A stretch of 64,000 nt of DNA. Source: Paenibacillus sp. JCM 10914 (lineage in GTDB: Bacteria; Bacillota; Bacilli; Paenibacillales; Paenibacillaceae). The stretch lies in contig NZ_BAZR01000001.1 of the NCBI RefSeq assembly GCF_001315105.1, positions 434,001-498,000 of the forward strand, written 5' to 3'. Positions 1 to 10,979 of the stretch are shown here, piece by piece (the first letter of the stretch is position 1; every line of letters starts with the position of its first letter). The notes beneath the pieces are model-generated. The model was not told the DNA's origin and ran no database searches. It saw nothing but the letters and a program-made list of their open reading frames with translations. Made by a program: the position numbers and the translations under genes.

Positions 1-58
1 AGATACCGGGTTGTTGTCGTTGAGATATATAGCATGAGACCGTTGCGGGCCTTATGGA

Positions 59-2544
59 TCATCGTATTCGATGAACCGTAAATTGCCCTGTGGAAGCGTG
101 CAGGCTGTTCGCCGCTTCCTGGGGATCGAGCTGGTGATGACGCTCCAGCGCATAACGGAATTCGTAGAAGCCGCCAAGCGTGGCCTTGAAGTTGGTCTCC
201 CAGTAGTTGGTTAGGATCCATGCATGCGCAGACGGGCGACTATCCGCCGCTTGCATGGTGTGAAGCTGCCGCGGCATATGTGCAAGCGTTCCGAGCTGCA
301 CGAGCGGCGTATCCGTCATGGACAGAGTCAGGACCTCCCGCTCCTGAGGCGAATGCCAGAAGATGCCTTCCTGCACGCTTGTGTAATCGAGACATGTCCC
401 CGGAATTTGATCTTTCCACGGGCGCACTAGACTTCCGGCTTTTTCTACATACAGCTCGGCATCGCTGCCTAGCCCAAACGGCAGCGCCACATACACGTTC
501 TCTGGCAGCCAGACGCTATCCTTGTGGAAGCGAACGGATACTTCAGCTCGCGCTTGATGTGCAAACAGCTTGATGTGCAGGGCATAGTAGCTGAGCCCCT
601 TCACCTCATAGATCAGCTCGACCAGCGCGAAGAGCGGACCGTTGTCCAGCACGTTTACGCGGGTCAGGCGTCCGGCATCCCGCTGGACGTCCAGGCCCTT
701 ACGGTTGCGTCCCATCCGGCGGCGGGTGGAGCATACTTGCGCAGGGTCGGTTTCATCCTGTGCGGGCGTAACCTCATAGATTGGCGTGAACGGTCCATGC
801 TCGCGCGTGTCGTCCAGCAGATCGATCGAGCGCGTCTTGTCGATCCAGGCCGTGATTCCCGTCGGGATCGCCCATTCAATCCGAAATGCTGCCGATTCAA
901 TTGAACGCTGGCCCACAACAATAGGATGAGCCGAAGGCAAGCGCTCGATGTCGTCGATCCCTTCACAAGCGATCGGCTCGGTATTGCGTGCCGTCACCAT
1001 CGCTGTGGCAAGGGAGGACGGATCAGACGATTCGAGCGGACGGATAAACAGAACGCGAGCCTCGCCTGCTGCAAGTGCAAGTTCGGTCACGAGCGCCCCG
1101 GTATGCGTCAATTGATAGGGCAGGGGTTGCCCGGTTGATTCATCTATAAGCTCAAAGCGATTCCTCAAGATGACGTGCTCCCAGCCATCCAAGGGGACGA
1201 TGACCTGCAATGCGGCTGGCGCGGGCTCCGTATTAATCACCTCATACCGCAGCGGACGGTGGGGAGCCAGAAGCGCGCCGCGACGGGCCACGAGCACCTG
1301 ATCCAGCGCTTGATGAGCCAGCTTGCTGGCCTCGGCGGCATAGGCTTGCTTGCGAACTTCCAGCATTTGAACTTGTGGATGCCAAGGCTCATATACGGAG
1401 GAATGATAACCCCACGTATGTTCCGCGTACATGGTCAGAGCCTGCGCAGTCTCCTCGATCGCTGCAGGGCTTGCCGTTTGCTGGCCGGGATCGAGCCGTT
1501 TGACCTTGCGCAGCGTGCGCTGCGCGTCCCGGTAAATCTGGGTGTGCATGGCGGTGGAGGCCACGCCGTCCGTCCACCAGTCCGGCCAGTCGCCTCGGTG
1601 TACAGGAAGCGAGGATAAGTCCTCTTGCTTCAACACCGCAAAAAACTCGGACAGAGTAGCCATCTTAATCGTGATTCGGTCACCGTATAACTCGTTCCAC
1701 TCCGTGATCCATTCGGCGATATCCGCATTGGGGGAAGCGTTGTCGGTTCCGAGCCCGGATACCATGACCGGAACGAAGGAGTACGGATAGGACTCCTGCT
1801 CCAAATTCCATAGATAGCGGTTAATTCGGATCGCGGCAATGTCGTTATGACGCTGCTCAGGTTCCATCAATTGATGCTGCAGTTCATCCTTGATGATGTA
1901 TTTCCCGAGTGCCTTGGGGCAGAATCCGAGTTCGTTGCCGAACATATAATGCTCGCCGTTCCAGACCAGCAGCTTGCCGCCCTCCGGGCTTTCCCACCAG
2001 AAGGGAGTCTGCTTGCGCCCTAGCGGATACATGCCGTGATGCGTATGGATGCAGGAGAACAGATGCTCAATGTTATTGCGCAGCAGGCTGTCCGCATATC
2101 CCCAGCTGTAGCCGTTGATATCGGCGGTCATGGCGCTATCGATCCGATGTCCGAACGTATTCGCGTATTTCTGGGCTTTGCCGTGATTGCGCAGCAACAG
2201 GTCAAAATCCGGCAGTTCGGTCATGTTCAGATAGGTTCCGGATAGTTCGACATCTCCCCGGAGGACGGCTTGTTGAAACGCTTCTGTCTCTTCAGGCGTA
2301 GCGGCTGCGAGAAATTTCTCTACCGCCCAGAACGTCTCGCAGGTCCAGCGAAATGAACGCCATTCCGGACGATCTCCGCGATGTGCAGCTTCCGTAATAT
2401 CCAGTGCTTGGCGAATAAAATCTACGTGGTACTGCTCGATTCGCTCCTGGCGTTCAGTATAGCCGATATCCGTGTGGGAATGGTGAATGGCATAGATCGT
2501 CCAGGGACGAGTGGTTGATGATCGCCTTGATTTGATGCATTCAT
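59..2544 (-). CDS. GH38 alpha-mannosidase
   Basis: Glycoside hydrolase family 38 alpha-mannosidase that releases mannose from alpha-mannosides, probably in the cytoplasm because no signal peptide is visible. Seen: an N-terminal HHSHTDIGYTERQ segment carrying the zinc-binding His-x-Asp of the family, a MTADINGYSWGYAD segment in the nucleophile region, and a long beta-rich C-terminal half. About 830 residues, normal for the family. Start: the only ATG with a good ribosome site (AGGAGG, ten bases upstream) is at 2544 but is one frame off the body; restoring one A near 2530 joins them and gives MNASKSRRSS before the catalytic motif. It is the last gene of a minus-strand group, 14 bases after the ROK kinase, which with the isomerase suggests mannoside catabolism. 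The start is inferred; the family call is firm. Confidence 0.9.
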
Positions 2545-2558
2545 ACAGTAATAGCCTC

Positions 2559-3540
2559 CTATTTATTGAATAATGGGACGTATGGCTCGTTCTCCATATC
2601 GCCGAATAGTTGCTCGATGCCCATAAAAACAGTAGACATTCCATCCTGATCGAGACAGTGCACAGGAATGGCATGTTCGCCTAAAGCCTGACTTAATGAC
2701 TGATCCCATAAGGGCAAGCTGCGCGAGATTTGTCCACCTAGTATCAAGCGGCTGGGTCCGAATTCGGATATATAAGGCAGCAGCATCTCGCCCATTCTCC
2801 TGCCATACGTTCGGAATAGTTCTAATCGGCTTGTGTCACCGCCTGCAGCGGTTGCCGCCAGATCGACGACATCAACTCCTTCTGTCAGCAATCCCCGCTC
2901 GGAGGCCAGCTTCAGAATGCCCCTTCTTCCGAAATAGCTGTCCACGATCCCTTCCTCGAAAGGCTCGGCGAACAGCATCCCACTGGATGGAATCCCTTTC
3001 CGGCCGCTTACGATTCGTCCATGCTCGATAAAGGCGGACCCGAGGCCGGTGCCAAGCGTCAGGCAGATCAAGCGCTCCGACGGGAAGCGAAGACCAGCTC
3101 CAAGTCCGAACATGAAGCGTCGTTGCCGAACCGAATATCGGCGCCAGCAAGATGGTTCAGCATGATATCTGCTTGACGCGAGCCCAGAAGCCGGAACTGC
3201 GAGCGGAGCAGGTCACGGACCGACAGCCGTATAGAGACTCATATTTGCCAACATCCTTAAGCAGCGCGATGCCCTCCCGGTAATCGAACGGACCGGGAAC
3301 GGCCAATCCGATTCGTACGCGATCGCGATCATCTAACTTCCTGCAAGTGGAGTCATAATCGGTCAGCAGTTCATGGCAAACGGCGGCAAAGCCCTCGATG
3401 ATTTTGACAGCCGAGTCTTGAGCGTTCGCTGGCTGCGTACGGAACGAGCCCGGAATAAGTTGACCGTTCACAAGAAGTGCCGCCTTCAAGACGGTGCCCC
3501 CTGCATCGAGGGCGATGGTGATAGAGGGGCGGGACGGCAT
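2559..3540 (-). CDS. ROK-family sugar kinase (two frame breaks)
   Basis: ROK-family protein, most likely a cytoplasmic hexose kinase. The N-terminal half has the phosphate-binding ALDAGGT motif a few residues from the start and the VPGPFDYREGIALL segment; the C-terminal half has LTLGTGLGSAFIEHGR. No N-terminal helix-turn-helix is present, so it is an enzyme rather than a repressor. The Cys-rich ROK zinc signature is not apparent. The frame breaks twice, near 3222 (a missing C after YESLYG) and near 3114 (a missing A before MFGLGAG); restoring both gives one protein of about 325 residues, the usual size. The start at 3540 (MPSRPSITIALDAGG) lies 17 bases after the upstream isomerase stop. Substrate is inferred from the mannosidase neighbour (mannose or fructose) and is not shown by sequence. 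Confidence 0.85.
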
Positions 3541-3556
3541 GGCTCCAAGATGTGCC

Positions 3557-5421
3557 CTAGGATCGTCTCGCATCGAAGCCTTCACCATCCATTCCGGATT
3601 TCATGGCGGGCGGGAGTAATGGCTGGTTCCAGTCTGGATTGACCCTCGCTGCGATCAGCTTGCACGGCGACCCGGACAAATTCTCCAAGCGATATGGGCC
3701 GATGCAGGCCGGTATAATATAAGACTCCGCATAACCCCATTCAACGGCAGCGCCCCCCGCTTCCGGTATAAGGCGGACGCGGTCGCCTTCAACCAGGTTG
3801 TACATCACGAATTCTCCACGGGTGTCACCCCTCCACGTATCATGCAGGGACAGCCTGGACACCTGAAAGAGCAGGTCATCGCGTTGACCGAGCAGTTCCA
3901 ACGTGTTGCCGGCCTGACGTTCAATCACCGTGGGGCGAGCGATCAGTCCGTTGACGACGGCAGACGTGTTCATGGCGTCATTCACGTTGTGACGCGCATG
4001 CTCGGGATTCATTGGGCGGGGCTTGCCGTCTCCGTCAAGTCGCAAATAATCGTAGATCTTGAACGTGAACCACCAGGTGGTGGACGAGATTTCGAGCACC
4101 AGATTATTTATGCCCGAGGCATGCACCGTGCCCGGCGGGATCAGATAGAGATCGCCCGGCTGCGTCTCATACTCGTTCACATAAGAAGAGAGGACCAGCG
4201 GCTCCTCGTGAAGGTGGGCATGCGCAGCAGCATCCAGCAATTGCGCACCCGTTGTTTTTTCCTTCAGCCCAAATATACCTTGGCGCCTGGAGCATTCCGC
4301 ATAATGTAATAGGATTCTTGCTGTGTCATATGTTCATTGAATGTCGATTCCGCATAGGATTGCAGTGGATGCACCTGAAGCGACAGGTTGCCGCCTTGGA
4401 TCGTATCCAGATAGTCAAAGCGGATCGGAAAATAATGCCCGAATAACTCGACGTTCCGGCGTCCCAAAATCTCCAGCGGCGAGGCTTCCATTAACAGCGT
4501 AAATGGAACTTCCAGCGTTACATGCTGAACGTGCAGCAGCAGGGTGTTCTCCGGCGCGATCGGCTCGAAGCTCCAGGCGCAGTTGGGCCATGCCTCCGGC
4601 AGTTCACACAGCTCTTTCAGATATTGTCCGCCCCAGATGCCGGGCGCGAAGAAGGGCTTCACCCGAAACGGCTGTTGGGCGGCTTTGTTTAGCACTGCAG
4701 CCAGGCACGAGGCGGATAACCATATAGGTTCATGCGAACGGTTGAGATCGATGTAGTAGGCCTGTTGATCCGAACGGTTGCCGTGGATGGATAACCAGTC
4801 GCGGCGGTACGTCTCCCAGACCGGCCATTCGAGAAACAGGCAGTTCTTGTAGGTTTCGACCTTATCATGAGAGACGCCAAAACCGAAGCTTCCCATATGC
4901 TCCGCATGTCGTCGCTGCTGGTTCTCACGCGAATAATCGGCGTAGAACGCAAGATCGGGCTCCCTGTGGGCGAGCATATAAGCACCGGGTCCGTGCAATA
5001 CGTGAATTCCGCCGTTCGACTCGGCTGCAAGCGCGCTTGCTCTCAGGGCTTGACGTGCATCCTGCCGGAAATATTGCAAGGGATGAACATCGGACGCTTT
5101 ATAGCCGAACGCCCGGTTATCGGTTAGATAGCGTGCCATCTCTGCGCGGAGTTCTGCTTCTGGTTTGACATGGCTTGATGTGGAGTCACATGTGAGTGTG
5201 ATCCCATCTTGATCGCATTGCTGCCGAAGCTTGGTCAGCAAGCCGTCGAGGTCTGCGCCGTGCGTTCCATCGAGCGTGATGAATAATCCGCGCTGATCCT
5301 GCTGGTAGATGGAGTGGATGAGGGAGTGCAACGAGCGGATCCCCTTGTTCATAAATACAGGTTCGTGAGAAAAGTCTACATGATTGATCGGATGGGTCTG
5401 AAAGGCATTGGCCTTAGTCAT
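3557..5421 (-). CDS. Class I mannose-6-phosphate isomerase with extra N-terminal domain (frame break)
   Basis: The C-terminal two thirds resemble type I phosphomannose isomerase, the zinc cupin enzyme that interconverts mannose-6-P and fructose-6-P. Visible are VKPFFAPGIWGG, the metal-site segment LSLQVHPLQSYAE, and GDLYLIPPGTVHASG. Ahead of this sit about 230 residues that do not belong to the standard isomerase (RGLFITLDGTHGAD, HVLHGPGAYMLAHREPD, LFLEWPVWETYRRDWLS); they look like a nucleotide-handling or kinase-like domain, but I do not recognise it. The frame breaks near 4262, where one G is missing in GGGC; restored, the protein is about 620 residues, far longer than ordinary ManA (about 320). 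The ATG at 5421 is preferred over 5433, which lies directly on the ribosome site. First structural gene after the AraC regulator and 17 bases ahead of the ROK kinase. Confidence 0.8.
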
Positions 5422-5542
5422 GGATGGAGGCATCCTCTTCGGAAGTCTTGTTACGATTCCATTGTAGAAGTACAGGGGAGGATGCGTCTTTATAGAAAGA
5501 GGAAGTGTTTTTGTACGATCAGGACATGGATTATAAAGGAAT

Positions 5543-6474
5543 TCAGAGCTCGGAATCAGAGCGGCCTTCAGAGAATTGCGAGCGACGGAAGCGGGCAGGA
5601 GTTACGCCCAGCTTGGAGGTGAACACCCGGGTAAAGTAGTGAACGGACTCGAAGCCGCTCAGAGCCGCAATCTCTTTGATCTCCCGATCCGAATGCAGGA
5701 GCAGATGCTTAGCCATCTGCACACGCTGTTCCTGTACATAATGGACAAAGGATTGATGTCCGTATGTGCGGAACAGACGCGTCAAATGTCGCGTCGTGAT
5801 GTGAAGATGGCCCGCCACACGCTCCAGCGATAACGGTTCGGGAAGATTGTCCTTGATGAACAGCGCAGCTTGGTGAAACAGCGAGTTTCCTTCATCAGGG
5901 GCTTTGGCTCCTTGCGGCTCTTGATAGAAACCAGGACCATGGGCAGACAGAATGGAGAGAATCAGCGATACAGCTATGCTGCTCGGCACATGCGGCGGAT
6001 AGGGAGCATTCGAATGTCCGGCTTGAAAGAGCGAAAGCAGTGAAAGCCAGAGCAGCCCAGGGGGCTGCTCTGCGCCCTCCTCTAGCACCGGGATGCCTTG
6101 TCGGGCTAGTGTACGAAATGCCGCCGCATACGACTCGCTGCTTGCGGATTCGTCCAGTTCAAAGGCGACGTAGCATAAGGATAAGCCTCCTGGCTGCGAA
6201 TCTCGTGCTGAACGCCTGGTCTGGACAGGAACAAGGTTCCGGGATGGAGTTCGAATTCTGTCTCTTGCTCGATGTAGGTGCCGTCGCCCGTAAGCACATA
6301 ACAAGCTTCGAAGAAAGAGTGTCTGTGCTCGGTATTGTCGAAGTGACGCGGCATAAATCCCCAGTAGTGCACCACAATTGCAAGATCGGGTTGCTCCATG
6401 CGAGTTATGGCACGGTTCAGAACGGAATTGGCGCGTTTGAATAATGGAATAAACGATCGGTGATGAATCAGCAT
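5543..6474 (-). CDS. AraC-family transcription regulator (frame break)
   Basis: Cytoplasmic AraC/XylS regulator. The N-terminal half is a cupin-like sugar-sensing domain (HYWGFMPRHFDNTEHRHSFF, HPGTLFLSRPGVQHEIRSQ). The C-terminal 100 residues hold two helix-turn-helix units: LSLERVAGHLHITTRHLTRLFR and the second ending IAALSGFESVHYFTRVFTSKLG followed by VTPARFRRS. One T is missing near 6177, splitting the cupin from the rest; restored, the protein is about 310 residues, a normal size. It lies directly upstream of, and in the same direction as, the isomerase-kinase-mannosidase genes and divergent from the 6623 hydrolase, so it probably controls one or both groups in response to a mannoside. 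That role is inferred from position. Confidence 0.85.
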
Positions 6475-6542
6475 CGGAGCGTAGTCTCCCCTTTGGCATA
6501 TAGACTTTCAGCGGAATGGATACCTCTCTAGTATATATCATG

Positions 6543-6563
6543 TTCCCTCAATGCAAGAGGGAA
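6543..6563. promoter_or_regulatory. Inverted repeat in divergent intergenic region
   Basis: TTCCCTC, a seven-base spacer AATGCAA, then GAGGGAA: a perfect seven-base inverted repeat between the divergent AraC and hydrolase genes. It may be an operator. There is no T-run after it, so it is not a terminator. Which protein binds is unknown. Confidence 0.35.
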
Positions 6564-6622
6564 TGGGGCAAACATGTCGAATATAAACCGTACTTGTTGT
6601 TTCATATCAGGGAGGGAGAGGC

Positions 6623-7646
6623 ATGGGAGCGATGGATCGCTTTCTGGAGAAGCTGTACGATTCCACGGACCATTGCCGGGGCAGCTTGAGCGGCTTGCGC
6701 GATGTACAGGAGCGAACACGGGTAATCAGGCGTCAGTTGGAGGGTGCATTGGGAGATTTCGGTTTCGCTCATCGGCAGCCAGATCATCTCGGGGAACAGA
6801 TCGAGCATACCGTTCTGGAAGACCATATTCGCGAACGGATGATCTTCCAACTGGGTGATGAACTGTCTGTTCCGGTATATGTCTTGACGCCTCGCCAGCA
6901 TTCGGGGCCGCTGCCTGCCGTGCTTGCTCTGCATGGGCACGGTTATGGCAGTAAAGAGATCGTCGGACTGGCGCCGGACGGTACTGCCGATACGGCCGCG
7001 ACCGGCATTCATCAGCATTTTGCCATTCAGCTTGTGCGGCGCGGGATGAAGGTGTTCGCACCGGAGCTTGCCGGATTCGGAGAGCGCCGATTGGCACGTG
7101 ATTATGCCGAAGCAAAGCCGTGCTCTTGCAACACGTTGTCCCGGCATCTGATAATGACGGGACGAACCTTGGCCGGTCTTCGGGTCTATGAGGCAACCCG
7201 AATGATTGACTTGATGGCGCGGCTGCAGGACGTCGATTCGGAACGGCTTGGCCTGATGGGATTCTCTGGCGGCGGACTGGTTGCGGCGTATGCGTCCGGT
7301 CTGGAAGAACGGATAAAGCGACCGTGCTGTGCGGATTTGCCAATACGTTCAAGCATAGCATACTCGCTATGGATCATTGCATTGATAATTACGTCCCTGG
7401 TGTATTACAAATTGCGGAACTTCCCGATCTGATCGGCTGATAGCGCCGCGGAACCTATTCATCGAATCCGGGGTACATGATCCGATCTTTCCGCTGGCAG
7501 GCGTTCATGCCGCGATCGGCAGTCTCGAACGGACGTACGGGGCGTGGCAATCGCTGCACCATTTTAGCTTCGATCTGTTTGAAGGAGGTCATGAAATCAA
7601 CGGACGCCATGCGTACGATTGGCTCAAGCAATCATTGAATGTTTAA
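6623..7646 (+). CDS. Alpha/beta-hydrolase, acetyl-esterase-like (frame break)
   Basis: Alpha/beta-hydrolase of the abhydrolase_7 / acetyl-xylan-esterase-like kind, probably a cytoplasmic carbohydrate esterase. Seen: the oxyanion-side segment ALHGHGYGSKE near residue 100, the nucleophile elbow MGFSGGG near residue 215, and, after frame repair, LFEGGHEINGRHAYDWL with the likely catalytic His. The frame breaks at about 7315, where AAA should be AAAA; repair continues as ATVLCGFANTFKHS and ends at TAA 7644-7646, about 340 residues. Ribosome site GGGAGGGAG just upstream of ATG 6623. It is divergent from the AraC-mannoside group and is followed 41 bases later by a Gfo/Idh oxidoreductase. The true substrate cannot be read from sequence. 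Confidence 0.8.
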
Positions 7647-7687
7647 TCCGAATCCGATCTTATTCTAGTGACAGGGAGGTTCTTAAT

Positions 7688-8661
7688 ATGAGTTTAAAGG
7701 TAGCCATCATCGGAACCGGTTGGTTCAGTAAGGTCCATGCCGATATTATATCTGGGATGGAGGGCGTGACATTGGCCGCATTCGTAGGAACAAGCGAGGT
7801 GAAGGCAGAGAATGCGGCAAGAAATTATGCAACAGCGAAAGGATATGACGAAGTCGAGCAGATGTTGGATGAAATAAAACCGGATGCGGTTTACGTCTGT
7901 GTGCCGCCTTTTGCGCATGGCGCGATCGAGACCAGTCTGGTAGAACGAAACATTCCGTTTCTCGTGGAAAAACCGCTTGCCACGGGCATGGAAGTCCCAA
8001 CGAAGATTAACCAGGAAGTGAGCCGGACCGGATTGATCACTTCCGTAGGATATCATTTCCGCTATACCGATGCCGCAGTGAAAGCTGCCGACATTTTGAA
8101 GGAGCGCAAGGCAGGTATGGCGCTCGGCTACTGGATGGGAGATATGCCGCAGGTTTCCTGGTGGAGGAAGCAAGAAGGCTCGGGCGGACAGTTCATCGAG
8201 CAGACGACGCATATCGTGGACTTGCTGCGCTGCTTGCTGGGCGAGGTGGAAGAAGTGTATGCGGCATTTGCTCATAGAGCGATGAAAGGTCAGGTTGAAG
8301 GTGTCACCGTTCACGATGTGGGCACCGTGACCATGAAGCTGCGAAGCGGGGCGGTGGCTACCATCTCCAATACTTGCATCCTCCCTGAGGGTGGGCAGGT
8401 CGGTTGACGGTCTACACCGACCAGGGGAGCGTCGAGGTGAATCCGAACAAGCTGATCGTTAGAGACAAAGGGAGCTTGGCAGAATTCCGCAATGCCGCCA
8501 ACCCGTATCAGCAGGAGAATGAGGCGTTTATTCATGCGGTCCGAACAGGCGACGTTTCAGGCATACGCTCGACCTATGAAGATGGCTTCAAGACGATGGA
8601 GGTAACGTATGCCGCGCTCCGTTCGGCGGAGACGGGATTGCCGATCCGAATAGGATCATGA
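7688..8661 (+). CDS. Gfo/Idh/MocA family oxidoreductase (frame break)
   Basis: NAD(P)-dependent sugar or inositol-type oxidoreductase. The N-terminal Rossmann fold begins VAIIGTGWFSKVHAD; the family signature VEKPLAT falls near residue 100; the substrate-domain segment GGQFIEQTTHIVDLLRCLLG carries the conserved His. One G is missing at about 8402 (GG for GGG after GQV); repair reads through to IRIGS and the stop at 8661, about 325 residues. The ribosome site GGGAGG lies upstream of ATG 7688. It follows the 6623 hydrolase and may act with it on a modified sugar; substrate unknown. Confidence 0.88.
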
Positions 8662-8922
8662 CGTCTATCAGACTCGATAGTGCTTATGGTAACGGGCAGG
8701 AGTAAGCGAGGGTCCCAAGGTAATCAAAGCGGTTGTAGAGATATAAGATTGTGCAGAGCGGGCTGTTCCTGGCTGATATCCGGGTGCGGCCTTTTGGTTA
8801 TGTCTGCTGAAAAAGGGGAGAGACTGATAGGATAGGACGACTTGGCCGAGGCTACATAGAATCTTCACAACATAGTGATAAGCTGGAGCCAATCTATCAC
8901 ATTAGTAAAGGAGATATGAACG

Positions 8923-9513
8923 ATGAGGAACAAACATAAGTTGAAATTTAAAGTCATCACCATGGCCGTAATCGCTTCGTTGGTGCTGGTATTGGCAGCT
9001 TGCGAGAGCTCAAACCAGGAGGAAGCAGTAAGTACAGGGGGGACGGAGCATTCGGAGGGCACGGATCATAGCGGTATGAATCATTCGGGCTCGGGAGAAG
9101 TGCCTGAGGGATTAAAGAAAGCGGCCCATCCAACGTACGCCGTAGGCTCAAACGCAATCATGGAAGCCGATCACATGCCCGGCATGAAGGGAGCGGAAGC
9201 TACGATTGTCGGTGCATATGATACCACGGTATATATGATCTCGTATAAGCCGACCCATGGCGGACCCGAAGTGAAGAACCATAAATGGGTTATACACGAA
9301 GAGCTGCAGAATCCAGGGGAAACGCCGCTCCCAACTGGAACAAAGGTGGTCGTTGAAGCCGACCATATGGAGGGCATGCAAGGGGCGACCACCGTGATCG
9401 ATAGTGCGGAGCAAACGACGGTGTACATGGTAGACTATTCCTCAACCACAGACGGAAAAGAAGTCACGAACCACAAGTGGGTAACGGAAAGCGAGCTGAC
9501 ACCCGTACCATAA
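8923..9513 (+). CDS. ydhK: YdhK-family (DUF1541) lipoprotein, two tandem domains
   Basis: Exported lipoprotein of unknown biochemical role. A lipobox (VLVLAACES) follows a basic N-terminus and a hydrophobic stretch, so the mature protein begins at Cys about residue 27. A His/Gly/Ser-rich linker (HSEGTDHSGMNHSG) follows, then two copies of the DUF1541 domain, each with EADHMxGMxGA, TTVYMxxY and xNHKWV. His and Met residues recur in both copies, which suggests metal contact, though this is not shown. Length 196, usual for the family. Ribosome site AAAGGAG, nine bases before ATG 8923. It stands alone; the 260 bases before it hold no convincing gene. Confidence 0.88.
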   Translation: MRNKHKLKFKVITMAVIASLVLVLAACESSNQEEAVSTGGTEHSEGTDHSGMNHSGSGEVPEGLKKAAHPTYAVGSNAIMEADHMPGMKGAEATIVGAYDTTVYMISYKPTHGGPEVKNHKWVIHEELQNPGETPLPTGTKVVVEADHMEGMQGATTVIDSAEQTTVYMVDYSSTTDGKEVTNHKWVTESELTPVP

Positions 9514-9583
9514 TCGGCATGATGGGCTGCTGTCATGATCTGTTATAATAGATGAACGTTCAATAGAAAGGAAGAATGAAGGC

Positions 9584-9820
9584 ATGGCGTTCAGTGCGCA
9601 GCAGGTAGCCGAATGGATGGTCGAGGAAATCCGCTTCACGGGAAATTTATATCAAACCGAGGCGATTAGGTATGTTAGGGAGCATTTTGGCGAAGAGTTT
9701 GTATTCGTGAATGAGAATGGAAATGCTTCTCTCTCCAAGGATGTCAAGAAAGCCTTCCGCAAGCTGCACGGCGGAAGAATCGCCTGGGATCGGGACGGGT
9801 TCATGTGGGCATGGACCTAA
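9584..9820 (+). CDS. Small conserved hypothetical protein
   Basis: A 78-residue soluble protein (MAFSAQQVAEWMVEEI ... RIAWDRDGFMWAWT) with no signal peptide or membrane segment. I recognise the general pattern from Firmicute genomes but cannot give a function. A plausible -10 box TATAAT lies at 9544-9549 and AGAAAGGAAG lies upstream of the ATG. A strong bidirectional terminator follows, so it is probably monocistronic. Clean frame and good ribosome site support a real gene. Confidence 0.7.
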   Translation: MAFSAQQVAEWMVEEIRFTGNLYQTEAIRYVREHFGEEFVFVNENGNASLSKDVKKAFRKLHGGRIAWDRDGFMWAWT

Positions 9821-9869
9821 AATAACATCACAGTATGGTAGAAAACCAACCTGCGATGTGATGGTAAGT

Positions 9870-9909
9870 GAGAGCCCTCTGTGTGCCATGAGAACAGAGG
9901 GCTCTTTCG
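9870..9909. terminator. Bidirectional intrinsic terminator
   Basis: AGAGCCCTCTGT and ACAGAGGGCTCT form a 12-base stem around a short loop, with T-rich sequence after it. It lies between the convergent genes ending at 9820 (+) and 9916 (-). Confidence 0.8.
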
Positions 9910-9915
9910 CATGCC

Positions 9916-10823
9916 TTACCGATTCTTGAGCTCGGTAAGGGCTGCAGTGAGTGTGGGGTATGTAAATGAAAAGCCGTGGTGCAGTGCCTTATCGGGTACG
10001 ATATGCTGGCCCTTCAATAAAATCATGGACATTTGCCCAACCGTTGTCCGCAGTGCAAACGCGGGAAGCGGAAACCAATGCGGACGACGGTACACCTTGG
10101 AGACGATTCTGCCAAATTCATCGTTCCTTACAGCGTGAGGGGAAGCAGCGTTGACCGCACCATGAATTTGCTCATGATGAATGCCATAGTCGATCAGCCG
10201 CACGATGTCGTCTATGTGAATCCAGGAGAGCCACTGCTGCCCGCTGCCGATGGGACCGCCTACCCCTAGCTTATAGGGCAGCAGCATTTTGGGCAGGGCA
10301 CCGCCTTCGGTTCCAAGCACGACGCTGATGCGAAGCTTGATCAGGCGGTCGGTTTCGATAGACTCAGCCGCTTGTTCCCATTGCTCCACCACTTTGGAAG
10401 GGAAGTCCATTACGATCGCAGGACTCTGCTCAGTGAACACTTCATCCTCTGACGTGCCGTAGATCGCCATGGCGGATGCCTGAACGACCACGGGTGGCTT
10501 CTGCTCGAGATGGTGCATGAGTTTAGCGACTGCGGCGACGGTCTTCTTCCGGGAAGCATGATTTGCTCCTTCCGCTTCTCGGTCCAGCGCTGGCTTAGAG
10601 AAGCCCCGGCCAGATTGACCAGTGCGTCCAACCGCTCGAACCTGGCGGGGTCATGGTTCATATCATCCCATGTAACATAGGACAGGCGCACGTTATCTTC
10701 TAATCGAGTGTCCCACTCAGGGATTGATCGGGTCACGATGATAACCTCGTGCCCAAGGGTGAGCCAATAGGTTGTAAGGGCTTGGCCAATAAATCCGGTT
10801 CCTCCGCATATAGCAACTCTCAA
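9916..10823 (-). CDS. TIGR01777-type NAD-dependent epimerase (frame break)
   Basis: Atypical short-chain dehydrogenase of the SDR39U1/TIGR01777 group (YfhF-like). The start MRVAICGGTGFIGQALTTYW holds the GGTGFIG nucleotide-binding motif; LDALVNLAGASLSQRW follows near residue 75, and the C-terminal half has QASAMAIYGTSEDEVFTE, LSWIHIDDIVRLI and NAASPHAVRN, all typical of the group. One base is missing near 10553 (AA for AAA on the plus strand); repair gives IMLSRKKTVAAVAKLMHHLE and a protein of about 300 residues, the usual size. Substrate unknown across the family. Divergent from the 10980 kinase with 156 bases between; no functional link is evident. Confidence 0.85.
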
Positions 10824-10979
10824 TTAATACGGCCTCCATTCCATGTGTGTTGATATCATCATAGTAAACCATTTTCGGTGTATTTAACCATGGGGCTTAG
10901 CTGATGAATAGTATATTGTCTGTCATAAGACAGGATATGGAAGAATCAGCCATGATTTCATTGGCGCTTTATCGAATGT

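Noticed and set aside
1175..1618. Plus-strand open frame inside the mannosidase gene
   Set aside because: It lies opposite a strongly recognised GH38 coding frame and shows no domain or ribosome site.
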